From Prevotella sp. UBA2756 (lineage in GTDB: Bacteria > Bacteroidota > Bacteroidia > Bacteroidales > Bacteroidaceae), in assembly GCA_002353205.1 (NCBI GenBank), contig DEJE01000020.1, forward strand, positions 62,001-126,000: a DNA stretch of 64,000 bases. Direction: 5' to 3'. The position numbers and the translations under genes are program-made. Under the pieces are notes generated by a model, which ran no database searches, was not told the DNA's origin, and saw nothing but the letters and a program-made list of their open reading frames with translations. The stretch's first letter is position 1. Every line of letters starts with the position of its first letter. Positions 25,044 through 31,465 of the stretch are shown piece after piece.

Positions 25044-26141
25044 TCAGCTTTCTGCTTCCTGCAACCGCTTCAGATGGCAGAAGAGCAGGTTGCCGTTCTC
25101 GTCGCGCAGGTGCATGCCGTTGCCGCGGCAATACTTGAAATACTTGCAGTCGGCGCACTCGCCCTTGCGCATCCACTCGTGGTTGCGGTAGGGGTGGTAG
25201 CGGTTTTCCCACACCTCCATGAAGTCGTCGCCGCGGTAGATGTTGCCCTGGCTGTAGTCGGAACGGATGCTGGCGCAGGCGGCTATCGTGCCGTCGGCCA
25301 TCACCGAGCCCACCGTCACGCCCGCATGGCATGAGAAGAAGCGGCTGCGAACGTCGCCCTCGTAGTTGCCGAGGAAGCCCTCGCAACCATAGTCTACGCG
25401 TATGCGCCCCTCTTGCCGCGTCGCTTTGATGAATTCCATCATGCCGCGGAACTCGTCGTTCGAGAGCTTCATGTCGGGATCGTTGGCCGCGCGCCCCATG
25501 GGAAAGATACTGAACACGCGCCAACGGGCGACGCCCTTCGCGATGAGGAACTCCTTGATGTCGCCGAGCGACGCGTAGTTGCGGCGGTTCACGCAGGTGA
25601 CGATGTCGAAGACCAGCCCCTCGGTCTCGACCAGCATGTCAATGGCCTGGCTCACCATGTCGAAGCTCCGTGGATTGCCGCGCATCCAGTTGTGGTCGGC
25701 TTCCAGTCCGTCCAGACTGATGGTGATGCTGTGCAGGCCGGCGCGCAGCAGTCCGTCGAAGCGCTGGCGCGTCAGGTAGAGCCCGTTGCACACCATGCCC
25801 CAGGGGAATCCGCGGCGGTAGATCTCTGCGCAGCACTCCTCCAGGTCGTCGCGCATCAGCGGCTCGCCTCCGGTGACGATGACGAAGACATGGTTCGGAT
25901 CGGTCTTCGCCGCCACGCTGTCGAGCACGCGCATGAAATCCTCCTTCGGCATGTCTTTCTGCTCTGCCTTCACCTTGCAGTCCGAACCGCAGTGACGGCA
26001 GTGCAGGTTGCAGCGCAGCGTGCATTCCCAGAAGAGTTGCTGCAAGGGGTGCTCCTTGCGCATGTTGTGTTCATGCAGGCGCCAGGCCTCAAGGGCTATC
26101 TTGCGGCGCAGTGTGAGCGGCGTGACCTTTGTCTGTCCCAT
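25044..26141 (-). CDS. Radical SAM/SPASM enzyme of an rSAM/lipoprotein system
   Basis: A 365-residue radical SAM enzyme. The [4Fe-4S] motif is C44-NLH-C48-RH-C51, preceded by an extra Cys in WECTLRC; GGEPLM is the SAM-contacting motif. The C-terminal region has many Cys (GCEGF, FSCHAG, IAACAS, GECADCKYFKYCRG), a SPASM-type domain binding auxiliary clusters, typical of peptide-modifying enzymes. It lies 52 bp after a small lipoprotein gene, matching what I remember as the TIGR04133/TIGR04134 rSAM/lipoprotein pair of Bacteroidales. The modification and substrate are unknown. The start at 26141 is preferred to an upstream one that overlaps the lipoprotein gene. Confidence 0.88.
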   Translation of the reverse strand: MGQTKVTPLTLRRKIALEAWRLHEHNMRKEHPLQQLFWECTLRCNLHCRHCGSDCKVKAEQKDMPKEDFMRVLDSVAAKTDPNHVFVIVTGGEPLMRDDLEECCAEIYRRGFPWGMVCNGLYLTRQRFDGLLRAGLHSITISLDGLEADHNWMRGNPRSFDMVSQAIDMLVETEGLVFDIVTCVNRRNYASLGDIKEFLIAKGVARWRVFSIFPMGRAANDPDMKLSNDEFRGMMEFIKATRQEGRIRVDYGCEGFLGNYEGDVRSRFFSCHAGVTVGSVMADGTIAACASIRSDYSQGNIYRGDDFMEVWENRYHPYRNHEWMRKGECADCKYFKYCRGNGMHLRDENGNLLFCHLKRLQEAES

Positions 26142-26193
26142 TTGTTTCCGTTTGTTATGCTTCCTTTTTGTAAAGAACGTGCAGCAAACGATT

Positions 26194-26688
26194 TTATTGT
26201 TTCTTTCCACCCTGCTTTTTCAGCTTGCGCGCAACCGTCAGCTCGTAGGCTCCGTTGTACCAATTACCGTCACCCTGCTTCACCTGTTTCTGCTCCATGT
26301 CCTTCAGCCTGACCGTGTCGCTGGCATAGCCCTCGCCACCGGAAACAGCATGCGGATCTTCCAGAATGAGCGTCAGACTGGGCTGCAGCGCCACCTCACC
26401 GTGCATGGGAAACACGAACGTCCCCGCACGGTCGGTAAGCACAGAGTCGAAAGCGTACGCCTGCTCACGCTCGTCGGTGGTGAACATGTGGCCAAGTCTG
26501 GCCTGGATGCCCTCGATGGGGCGGCCGCTGTCGGCATCGGTCACTTCGCCTTTCACCTGATACTCCACCAACGGACAGCCGTACTCCTCGGCCTCGTTGT
26601 TGATCACACTGCTGCACGACTCGAAGCCCAGCACCGACAACAGTGCCGACAGCAGGGCATTGTACCATCTTGACATTCTCCGCATCAT
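26194..26688 (-). CDS. Radical SAM-associated putative lipoprotein
   Basis: A 164-residue lipoprotein starting MMRRMSRWYNALLSALLSVL and lipidated at about Cys25 in GFESCSS. After the lipobox comes a short Tyr/Cys-containing stretch (EEYGCPLVEYQVKGEVTD), then a carboxypeptidase-regulatory-like beta-sandwich (GRPIEGIQARL, TDRAGTFVF). Its stop is 52 bp before the radical SAM gene on the same strand, so they are probably cotranscribed. It is presumably the substrate or partner of that enzyme; Cys30, close to the membrane anchor, is an interesting candidate residue. Function unknown. Confidence 0.8.
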   Translation of the reverse strand: MMRRMSRWYNALLSALLSVLGFESCSSVINNEAEEYGCPLVEYQVKGEVTDADSGRPIEGIQARLGHMFTTDEREQAYAFDSVLTDRAGTFVFPMHGEVALQPSLTLILEDPHAVSGGEGYASDTVRLKDMEQKQVKQGDGNWYNGAYELTVARKLKKQGGKKQ

Positions 26689-26782
26689 CTCTTCCGTGTT
26701 TTTATTCGCTTCGTCTTTCTGTTGAAACGGCAAAAAAACTCAAATCTTGCACGGCGAAACCGGTTTTTTCTTCAAAAAGTAT

Positions 26783-26790
26783 TAACTTTG
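26783..26790 (+). promoter_or_regulatory. -7 box of the gamma-carbonic-anhydrase-like gene
   Basis: TAACTTTG, 26 bp before the ATG at 26817; the longer open frame from 26643 starts upstream of it and antisense to the lipoprotein gene, so it is rejected. Confidence 0.6.
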
Positions 26791-26816
26791 CAGCCATAAC
26801 TTTAACAACGGAAATA

Positions 26817-27329
26817 ATGGCATTGATAAAAGAAGTGAACGGTCTTGCACCCAAATGGGGCAAGAACTGCTATTTCAGTGAGAACGCCGCAATCGTAGGC
26901 GAAGTGGTGATGGGCGACGAATGCTCAGTGTGGTTCAACGCTGTGGTGCGCGGCGACGTGTGCCACATCCATATCGGCGACCGCACGAACGTGCAGGACG
27001 GCGCCGTGCTGCACACCACTTACAAGACCGGACCGCTCCATATCGGCAGCGACGTGACCATCGGCCACAACGCTACCGTGCACGCTTGCACCATCCACGA
27101 CGGCGCACTCATCGGAATGGGATCGACGCTGCTCGACAACTGCGAGGTGGGGCGCGGAGCCGTGGTGGCTGCCGGTGCGCTGGTGCTGAAGGGAACGAAG
27201 ATCGGCGACCACGAGATATGGGGCGGCGTACCCGCGAAGTTCATCAAGAAGACGGCTCCCAACCAGGCCGAGAGCTTCGGCCAGCACTATGTGATGTACA
27301 TGGACTGGTATCGCGAGCGCGAAGAGTGA
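26817..27329 (+). CDS. Gamma-carbonic anhydrase family protein (left-handed beta-helix)
   Basis: A 170-residue hexapeptide-repeat protein of the gamma-CA/YrdA/CaiE type. Repeats such as VVRGDVCHIHIGDRTNVQDG, VTIGHNATVHAC and LIGMGSTLLDN build the left-handed helix, and the three zinc-binding His are visible in AVLH and GHNATVH. Many members are not proven carbonic anhydrases, so the reaction is uncertain. A tandem TTCATAG repeat begins directly after the stop. Confidence 0.88.
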   Translation: MALIKEVNGLAPKWGKNCYFSENAAIVGEVVMGDECSVWFNAVVRGDVCHIHIGDRTNVQDGAVLHTTYKTGPLHIGSDVTIGHNATVHACTIHDGALIGMGSTLLDNCEVGRGAVVAAGALVLKGTKIGDHEIWGGVPAKFIKKTAPNQAESFGQHYVMYMDWYREREE

Positions 27330-27366
27330 ATTCAGTTCATAATTCATAGTTCATAGTTCATAGTTC
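27330..27366. repeat. TTCATAG tandem repeat abutting a stop codon
   Basis: Degenerate 7-bp units (TTCATAA, TTCATAG) begin immediately after the TGA at 27327-27329. Confidence 0.8.
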
Positions 27367-27401
27367 TTTGAAACAAAGCGAGCGGACATGTTGACAAGTT
27401 A

Positions 27402-27419
27402 ACAAGTTCTTGTTTTTTT
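27402..27419 (+). terminator. Weak terminator-like hairpin
   Basis: AACAAG-TT-CTTGTT followed by TTTTTG; short stem, so only tentative. Confidence 0.35.
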
Positions 27420-27449
27420 GTTTTAATTATTCAATTTACAACACATTGT

Positions 27450-27824
27450 ATGGAAGGATACAAGACCAAGGACTACGGGCAACCCGTGAAGCGCTTCGTG
27501 CAGACAATGGAGCTGCGCGACGACGACGCCCTCATACGGCAGTACCGCCAAGCCCACGACCCCGAACACTTCTGGGACGAGATCAAGGCGGGCATCCGCG
27601 AGGTGGGCATTCTTGAAATGGAGATCTACATTGCCGGCAACCGCCTCGTGATGATTGTCGATGCGCCCCTCGACTTCTGCTGGGACGATGCCATGGCGCG
27701 CCTGGCCACGCTGCCTCGGCAGCAGGAGTGGGAGCAGTTTGTGGCCCGCTTCCAGCAGTGCGACGCCTCGGCCACGTCCGACGAGAAGTGGCAGATGATG
27801 GAGCGCATGTTCTACCTTTATTAA
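27450..27824 (+). CDS. rhaM: L-rhamnose mutarotase family protein
   Basis: A 124-residue ferredoxin-like protein of the RhaM (DUF718) family. The start RFVQTMELRDDDALIRQYRQ, then HDPEHFWDEIKAGIREVGI and the late QQEWEQF match the family. It interconverts alpha and beta anomers of L-rhamnose (or fucose-like sugars) in the cytoplasm. No other rhamnose gene is near; it precedes a glycosyltransferase gene by 9 bp, so the pair may be cotranscribed. Confidence 0.88.
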   Translation: MEGYKTKDYGQPVKRFVQTMELRDDDALIRQYRQAHDPEHFWDEIKAGIREVGILEMEIYIAGNRLVMIVDAPLDFCWDDAMARLATLPRQQEWEQFVARFQQCDASATSDEKWQMMERMFYLY

Positions 27825-27833
27825 TATATAGCA

Positions 27834-28877
27834 ATGAAATATTCCATCATCGTACCCGTCTTCAACCGTCCCGACGAAGTGGACGAGTTGTTGCAGAGCC
27901 TGACCGAGCAGACGCTGAACGATTTTGAAGTCATTATCGTCGAAGACGGTTCGTCGAAGCCGTGCAAGGAGGTGTGCGACCGCTATGTCGGGAAGCTCGA
28001 CCTGAAATACTTCGCCAAGGCGAACAGCGGTCCCGGACAGAGCCGCAACTACGGTGCCGAGCGCGCCCAGGGGCAGTGGCTCATCGTGCTCGACTCCGAT
28101 GTCGTGCTCCCGCGCACGTATATAGAAGAGGTGGAGCGCGAGATGCAGCGCCTGCCGGCCGATGCCTTCGGCGGTCCCGACCGTGCCCACGAGTCGTTCA
28201 CGCCCACGCAGAAAGCCATCTCCTATTCGATGACCTCGTTCTTCACCACTGGCGGCATCCGCGGCGGAAAGAAGAAGCTCGACAAGTTCTTCCCCCGATC
28301 GTTCAACATGGGCATACGCCGCGACATCTATCAGCAGCTGGGCGGATTCTCGAAGATGCGCTTCGGCGAGGACATCGACTTCAGCTACCGCATCGTAGAG
28401 GCCGGCTATCAGCCACGGCTCTTTCCCGAGGCGTGGGTGTGGCACAAACGGCGCACCGATTTCCGCAAGTTCTTCCGACAGGTCTACAACAGCGGCATCG
28501 CCCGCATCAACCTCGAGAAGCGTCATCCCGGCACCATGAAGCTCGTCCACCTGTTGCCCATGGTCTTCACCGTCGGCGTCATCCTCCTCATCCTTGTCTC
28601 CGCCTTCGGCCGCGCCATGATGCACTACGATGCCGACCGCTGGCACACATGGTACTGGGTGGCTCTCTTGCCCTGGCTACCCATCGTGCTCTACAGCCTT
28701 CTTATCTTCATCGATTCCAGCATCAAGAACCGCAGTATGGTCATCGGACTGAAGAGCATCGCCGCCGCCTTCGTCCAGCTGATGGGCTACGGCTTCGGCT
28801 TCCTTGAGTCATGGTGGAAGCGCTGCGTCCGCGGCCAGGACGAGTTCACCGCCTTCGAGAAAAACTTTTATAGTTGA
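27834..28877 (+). CDS. Family 2 glycosyltransferase with C-terminal membrane segments
   Basis: A 347-residue GT2. The GT-A fold starts MKYSIIVPVFNRPDEVDELL; VEDGSS and the metal-binding VLDSDVV (DxD-like) follow, then FGEDIDFSYRI, an (E/D)D acceptor-site motif. Two hydrophobic segments at about 245-262 and 280-300 anchor the C-terminus in the inner membrane. Acceptor and sugar are unknown; a role in cell-surface glycan synthesis is the usual one. The stop codon lies inside a GTGGAAA-type repeat. Confidence 0.9.
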   Translation: MKYSIIVPVFNRPDEVDELLQSLTEQTLNDFEVIIVEDGSSKPCKEVCDRYVGKLDLKYFAKANSGPGQSRNYGAERAQGQWLIVLDSDVVLPRTYIEEVEREMQRLPADAFGGPDRAHESFTPTQKAISYSMTSFFTTGGIRGGKKKLDKFFPRSFNMGIRRDIYQQLGGFSKMRFGEDIDFSYRIVEAGYQPRLFPEAWVWHKRRTDFRKFFRQVYNSGIARINLEKRHPGTMKLVHLLPMVFTVGVILLILVSAFGRAMMHYDADRWHTWYWVALLPWLPIVLYSLLIFIDSSIKNRSMVIGLKSIAAAFVQLMGYGFGFLESWWKRCVRGQDEFTAFEKNFYS

Positions 28878-28913
28878 AAGTGGAAAGTGGAGAGTGGAAG
28901 GTGGGCAGGTGGT
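28873..28913. repeat. Purine-rich repeat at the GT2 stop, complementary to the radC start region
   Basis: AGTTGAAAGTGGAAAGTGG and AGAGTGGAAGGTGGGCAGG units. The complement of AGTGGAGAGTGGA recurs at 29009-29023 in the radC 5' coding sequence, making a distant inverted repeat. Confidence 0.65.
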
Positions 28914-28956
28914 TATATAGTATCATACGTTTTAAGGAATTAAAAAAAGCAGAAAG

Positions 28957-29697
28957 ATGAAGAAAGAGTCCCAGAAAGAAGGTAATCACACCTATCAACT
29001 GTCACCTGTCCACTCTCCACTGAAAATCTCCGATTGGTCGGAGGAGGACCGCCCGCGCGAGAAACTGATGCGGCTTGGGGCTGAGGCGCTGACCAATGCC
29101 GAGCTGCTGGCCATCCTCATCGGGTCGGGGAGCACGCGCGAGAGTGCCGTGGCGCTGATGCAGCGCATCCTCGGCGACTGCAAGAACAACCTGAACACGC
29201 TCGGCAAGATGAGCATTGGCGAGCTGTGCCGGTATAACGGCATCGGCGAGGCGAAGGCCATCACCGTGCTGGCAGCCTGCGAACTGGGCAAGCGGCGCCA
29301 GCTCGAGAAGGCGCAGGAGCGCCAGAGCATCGACTCCGCCGTCGCTGTCTACGAGCTGATGCACCCCCTGATGCAGGATCTTGCCACCGAAGAGGCGTGG
29401 GTGCTGCTCATGAACCAGAGCTGCAAGCTCATCCGACAGGTGCGCATCTCGCGCGGCGGCATCAGCGAGACGGCCGTCGACGTGCGCATCATCATCAAAG
29501 AAGCCCTCATGGCCAATGCCACCGTCATCGCCTTCTGTCACAACCACCCGAGCAACAACCTGCGGCCCAGCCGCGACGACGACCGTCTGACCGAGCGCAT
29601 CCACAAGGCATGCGACCTCATGCGCATCCACCTGCTCGACCATGTCATCGTCACCGACGGCGCCTACTACAGCTACCGCGAGCAGGGGCGGCTCTGA
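28957..29697 (+). CDS. radC: RadC-family JAB/MPN-domain protein
   Basis: A 246-residue RadC-type protein. An N-terminal helix-hairpin-helix-like region (LSISELCRYNGIGEAKAITV-like, about 85-105) is followed by the MPN domain, with the JAMM motif HNHPSNNLRPSRDD (His-x-His, Ser, Asp) at about 190-203. The family is linked to genome-mobility and phage-defence contexts, but its function is unresolved. Residues about 8-22, before the family-conserved ISDWSEEDRPREKL, are encoded by an inverted copy of the upstream intergenic repeat. Confidence 0.93.
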   Translation: MKKESQKEGNHTYQLSPVHSPLKISDWSEEDRPREKLMRLGAEALTNAELLAILIGSGSTRESAVALMQRILGDCKNNLNTLGKMSIGELCRYNGIGEAKAITVLAACELGKRRQLEKAQERQSIDSAVAVYELMHPLMQDLATEEAWVLLMNQSCKLIRQVRISRGGISETAVDVRIIIKEALMANATVIAFCHNHPSNNLRPSRDDDRLTERIHKACDLMRIHLLDHVIVTDGAYYSYREQGRL

Positions 29698-29699
29698 AG

Positions 29700-30473
29700 C
29701 TACAGCTGGCTCTCGCCCTCCACGTATTCCTCGAGGAAGAGATGCTCGCCGTCGAAGACCACGTAGGTGAACTGCCATATCCAGTCGCCGATGATCATCA
29801 TGCGCGATTTGCGCGAGAGCATCATGTCGAGCTCGATGTGGCGGTGCCCGTAGATGTAGTAGTCGATGTCGGGGTGCGTCTTCATGTACGCCTTAGTGTA
29901 CTGTATGAGGTACTCCTTGTCCTCACCCATATAGGGAACCTCCTTGCCGTCGGCGCGCTTCAGCCGCGAATGTTTGGCCCATGTGAGTCCGAACCACATG
30001 GCCCACCGCGGGTGAAGCATGGAGAAGAGGCGCTGGCAGGTCTTGTTGTGGAATATCCCGCGAATGAAGTTGAACGTACGGTCGGGGTCGCCGAGCCCGT
30101 CGCCGTGAGCCAGGTAGAACACCTTGCCGTAGATATCGGTGGTGAGCGGCTTGCGGTGCATGATGACTCCGCACTCCTCTTCCAGGTATCCGTACATCCA
30201 GATGTCGTGGTTGCCCGTGAAATAGTGCACCTCCACACCCATGTCGGTGAGCTCGGATATCTTGCCGAGGAATCGCGTGTAGCCTTTGGGCACGGTGTAT
30301 TTCCATTCGTACCAGAAGTCGAACATGTCGCCCAGCAGGTACACCGCGTCGGCTTTCTCCTTGATACTGTCGAGGAAGCGCACCAGGCGGCGCTCCTGCA
30401 TCCGTTGATGCGGGATGGCCCACGAGCCCAGGTGGGCGTCCGAAAGGATATATACTCTCTTCATACAAATCAT
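29700..30473 (-). CDS. lpxH: UDP-2,3-diacylglucosamine diphosphatase-like metallophosphoesterase
   Basis: A 257-residue calcineurin-like phosphoesterase resembling Bacteroidetes LpxH. Motifs are LSDAHLG, LLGDMFDFWYEW, FTGNHDIWM, AHGDGLG and YGHRHIE, all metal-binding. It would cleave UDP-2,3-diacylglucosamine to lipid X in lipid A synthesis at the inner membrane. The start at 30473 is favoured because it forms a TAATG junction with the upstream DUF59 gene, indicating coupling. It is convergent with radC (2 bp between stops). Confidence 0.85.
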   Translation of the reverse strand: MICMKRVYILSDAHLGSWAIPHQRMQERRLVRFLDSIKEKADAVYLLGDMFDFWYEWKYTVPKGYTRFLGKISELTDMGVEVHYFTGNHDIWMYGYLEEECGVIMHRKPLTTDIYGKVFYLAHGDGLGDPDRTFNFIRGIFHNKTCQRLFSMLHPRWAMWFGLTWAKHSRLKRADGKEVPYMGEDKEYLIQYTKAYMKTHPDIDYYIYGHRHIELDMMLSRKSRMMIIGDWIWQFTYVVFDGEHLFLEEYVEGESQL

Positions 30474-30793
30474 TAATCAAACCCCAGCTCCACTCTCGCT
30501 TCTTCCGACATCATCGACTGGTCCCATGCCGGCTCGAAGACCAGGTTCACGTTGACGCTCTTCACACCCTCCACGCTCTCGATCTTCGTGCGAACATCCT
30601 CCAGGATGAAGTCGGCGGCCGGACAGTTGGGGGCCGTGAAGGTCATGTCGACGTCGACGTTGCCCTCGTCCTGCACGTCGATCTTGTAGATCATCCCCAG
30701 ATCGTAGATGTTCACGGGAATCTCCGGGTCGTAGACGGTCTTGATCACGTCCACGATGCGCATCTCAATCTGCGTCTTTTCCTCTTGTGTCAT
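30473..30793 (-). CDS. DUF59/SufT-like iron-sulfur cluster assembly factor
   Basis: A 106-residue DUF59 (MIP18/PaaD/SufT-like) protein. Family signatures are VYDPEIPVNIYDLGMIYKI, TFTAPNCPAAD (conserved Cys) and VFEPAWDQSMMSEEARVELG. Members help mature Fe-S proteins. It starts 38 bp after its -7 box; a longer TTG start lies in the promoter and is rejected. The stop overlaps the start of the LpxH-like gene by one base. Confidence 0.88.
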   Translation of the reverse strand: MTQEEKTQIEMRIVDVIKTVYDPEIPVNIYDLGMIYKIDVQDEGNVDVDMTFTAPNCPAADFILEDVRTKIESVEGVKSVNVNLVFEPAWDQSMMSEEARVELGFD

Positions 30794-30830
30794 GTCGTTA
30801 TTCTTTTTTTCTTCAGACTGCAAAGATACG

Positions 30831-30838
30831 TTTTTTTT
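30831..30838 (-). promoter_or_regulatory. -7 box of the DUF59-lpxH unit
   Basis: Minus-strand TATCTTTG, 37 bp before the ATG at 30793. Confidence 0.6.
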
Positions 30839-30866
30839 CTGTTACGGCCAAAAAAAACGTGTCGGA

Positions 30867-31061
30867 AGGGGAAAAAATGGCTTCATCGACGAGGACATCG
30901 ATGAGGAGCAGACGACAGGCATTCGTAATGTCGATGCCCTGAGTCCGGCAGACCGCGCCCGTCAGAACGTGTGGTACACGCTGAGCGGCAGTCGCTTGCC
31001 CGACAAGCCCACCGAGCCCGGCATCTATATCAATAATGGGCGTAAGATCGTGATTAAATAA
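30867..31061 (+). pseudogene. Orphan type IX secretion C-terminal sorting domain (cargo remnant)
   Basis: About 60 codons of open frame reading TTGIRNVDALSPADRAR, VWYTLSGSRL and PGIYINNGRKIVIK, then TAA. This is a clear Prevotella-type T9SS sorting domain, but no cargo domain, signal peptide or start codon precedes it; the frame upstream runs antisense through the DUF59 promoter and 5' end. It is followed by a strong terminator. I interpret it as the 3' remnant of a deleted cargo gene. The stretch 30794-31456 holds this remnant, the DUF59 promoter, a terminator, tRNA-Pro and the next gene's promoter. Confidence 0.7.
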
Positions 31062-31074
31062 AACAACAAAAAGC

Positions 31075-31112
31075 AAAAAGGCTTGGCACAAACAACTGCC
31101 AAGCCTTTTTTT
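31075..31112. terminator. Strong terminator after the orphan sorting domain
   Basis: A 14-bp stem (AAAAAGGCTTGGCA with TGCCAAGCCTTTTT), 8-nt loop and T-run. It would also stop transcripts leaving the tRNA gene on the other strand. Confidence 0.85.
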
Positions 31113-31116
31113 AAAG

Positions 31117-31189
31117 TCGGGATGAGGCGACTCGAACGCCCGACCCCTACGTCCCGAACGTAGTGCGCTACCAACTGCGCTACATCCCG
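31117..31189 (-). tRNA. tRNA-Pro (anticodon CGG)
   Basis: The minus strand folds as a full cloverleaf of 73 nt: acceptor CGGGATG/CATCCCG, D-arm GCGC-AGTTGGTA-GCGC, anticodon arm CTACG-TTCGGGA-CGTAG with anticodon CGG, and T-arm GGGCG-TTCGAGT-CGCCT. The discriminator is A and CCA is not encoded. A -7 box lies about 20 bp upstream. Confidence 0.95.
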
Positions 31190-31209
31190 AATGCTATTGA
31201 AAGCGGGTG

Positions 31210-31217
31210 CAAAGGTA
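31210..31217 (-). promoter_or_regulatory. -7 box of tRNA-Pro
   Basis: Minus-strand TACCTTTG, 20 bp before the tRNA 5' end. Confidence 0.6.
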
Positions 31218-31395
31218 GTGACTTTTTTTGAATTGCGCGCATGTTTGGACGGAAATTTTGCATTTTTCTTTTATTTCGTGCCCTGCGGGGAGCCTTACGC
31301 CATCGAAAAACGATGGTGATGATGGGTGTTTCTTTCCATTTTCGTGGGGTGATGAGCAAGTTTACTCGCTGTCAGTGAAATAATCTTTCATTTTC

Positions 31396-31426
31396 TTGGC
31401 CGTTTCCTTTTTTTTTGTTAAATTTG
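31396..31426 (+). promoter_or_regulatory. Promoter of the second T9SS cargo gene
   Basis: TTG, a 20-bp spacer and TAAATTTG, 40 bp before the ATG at 31466. The in-frame start at 31415 lies inside the promoter and is rejected. Confidence 0.8.
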
Positions 31427-31465
31427 CGGCGAAAACGTAATTATGAACTAAAAAACATGAAAGCT

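Noticed and set aside
31190..31395. Possible gene between tRNA-Pro and the second cargo gene
   Set aside because: No ORF with start and coding character on either strand; only the tRNA and cargo promoters were found.
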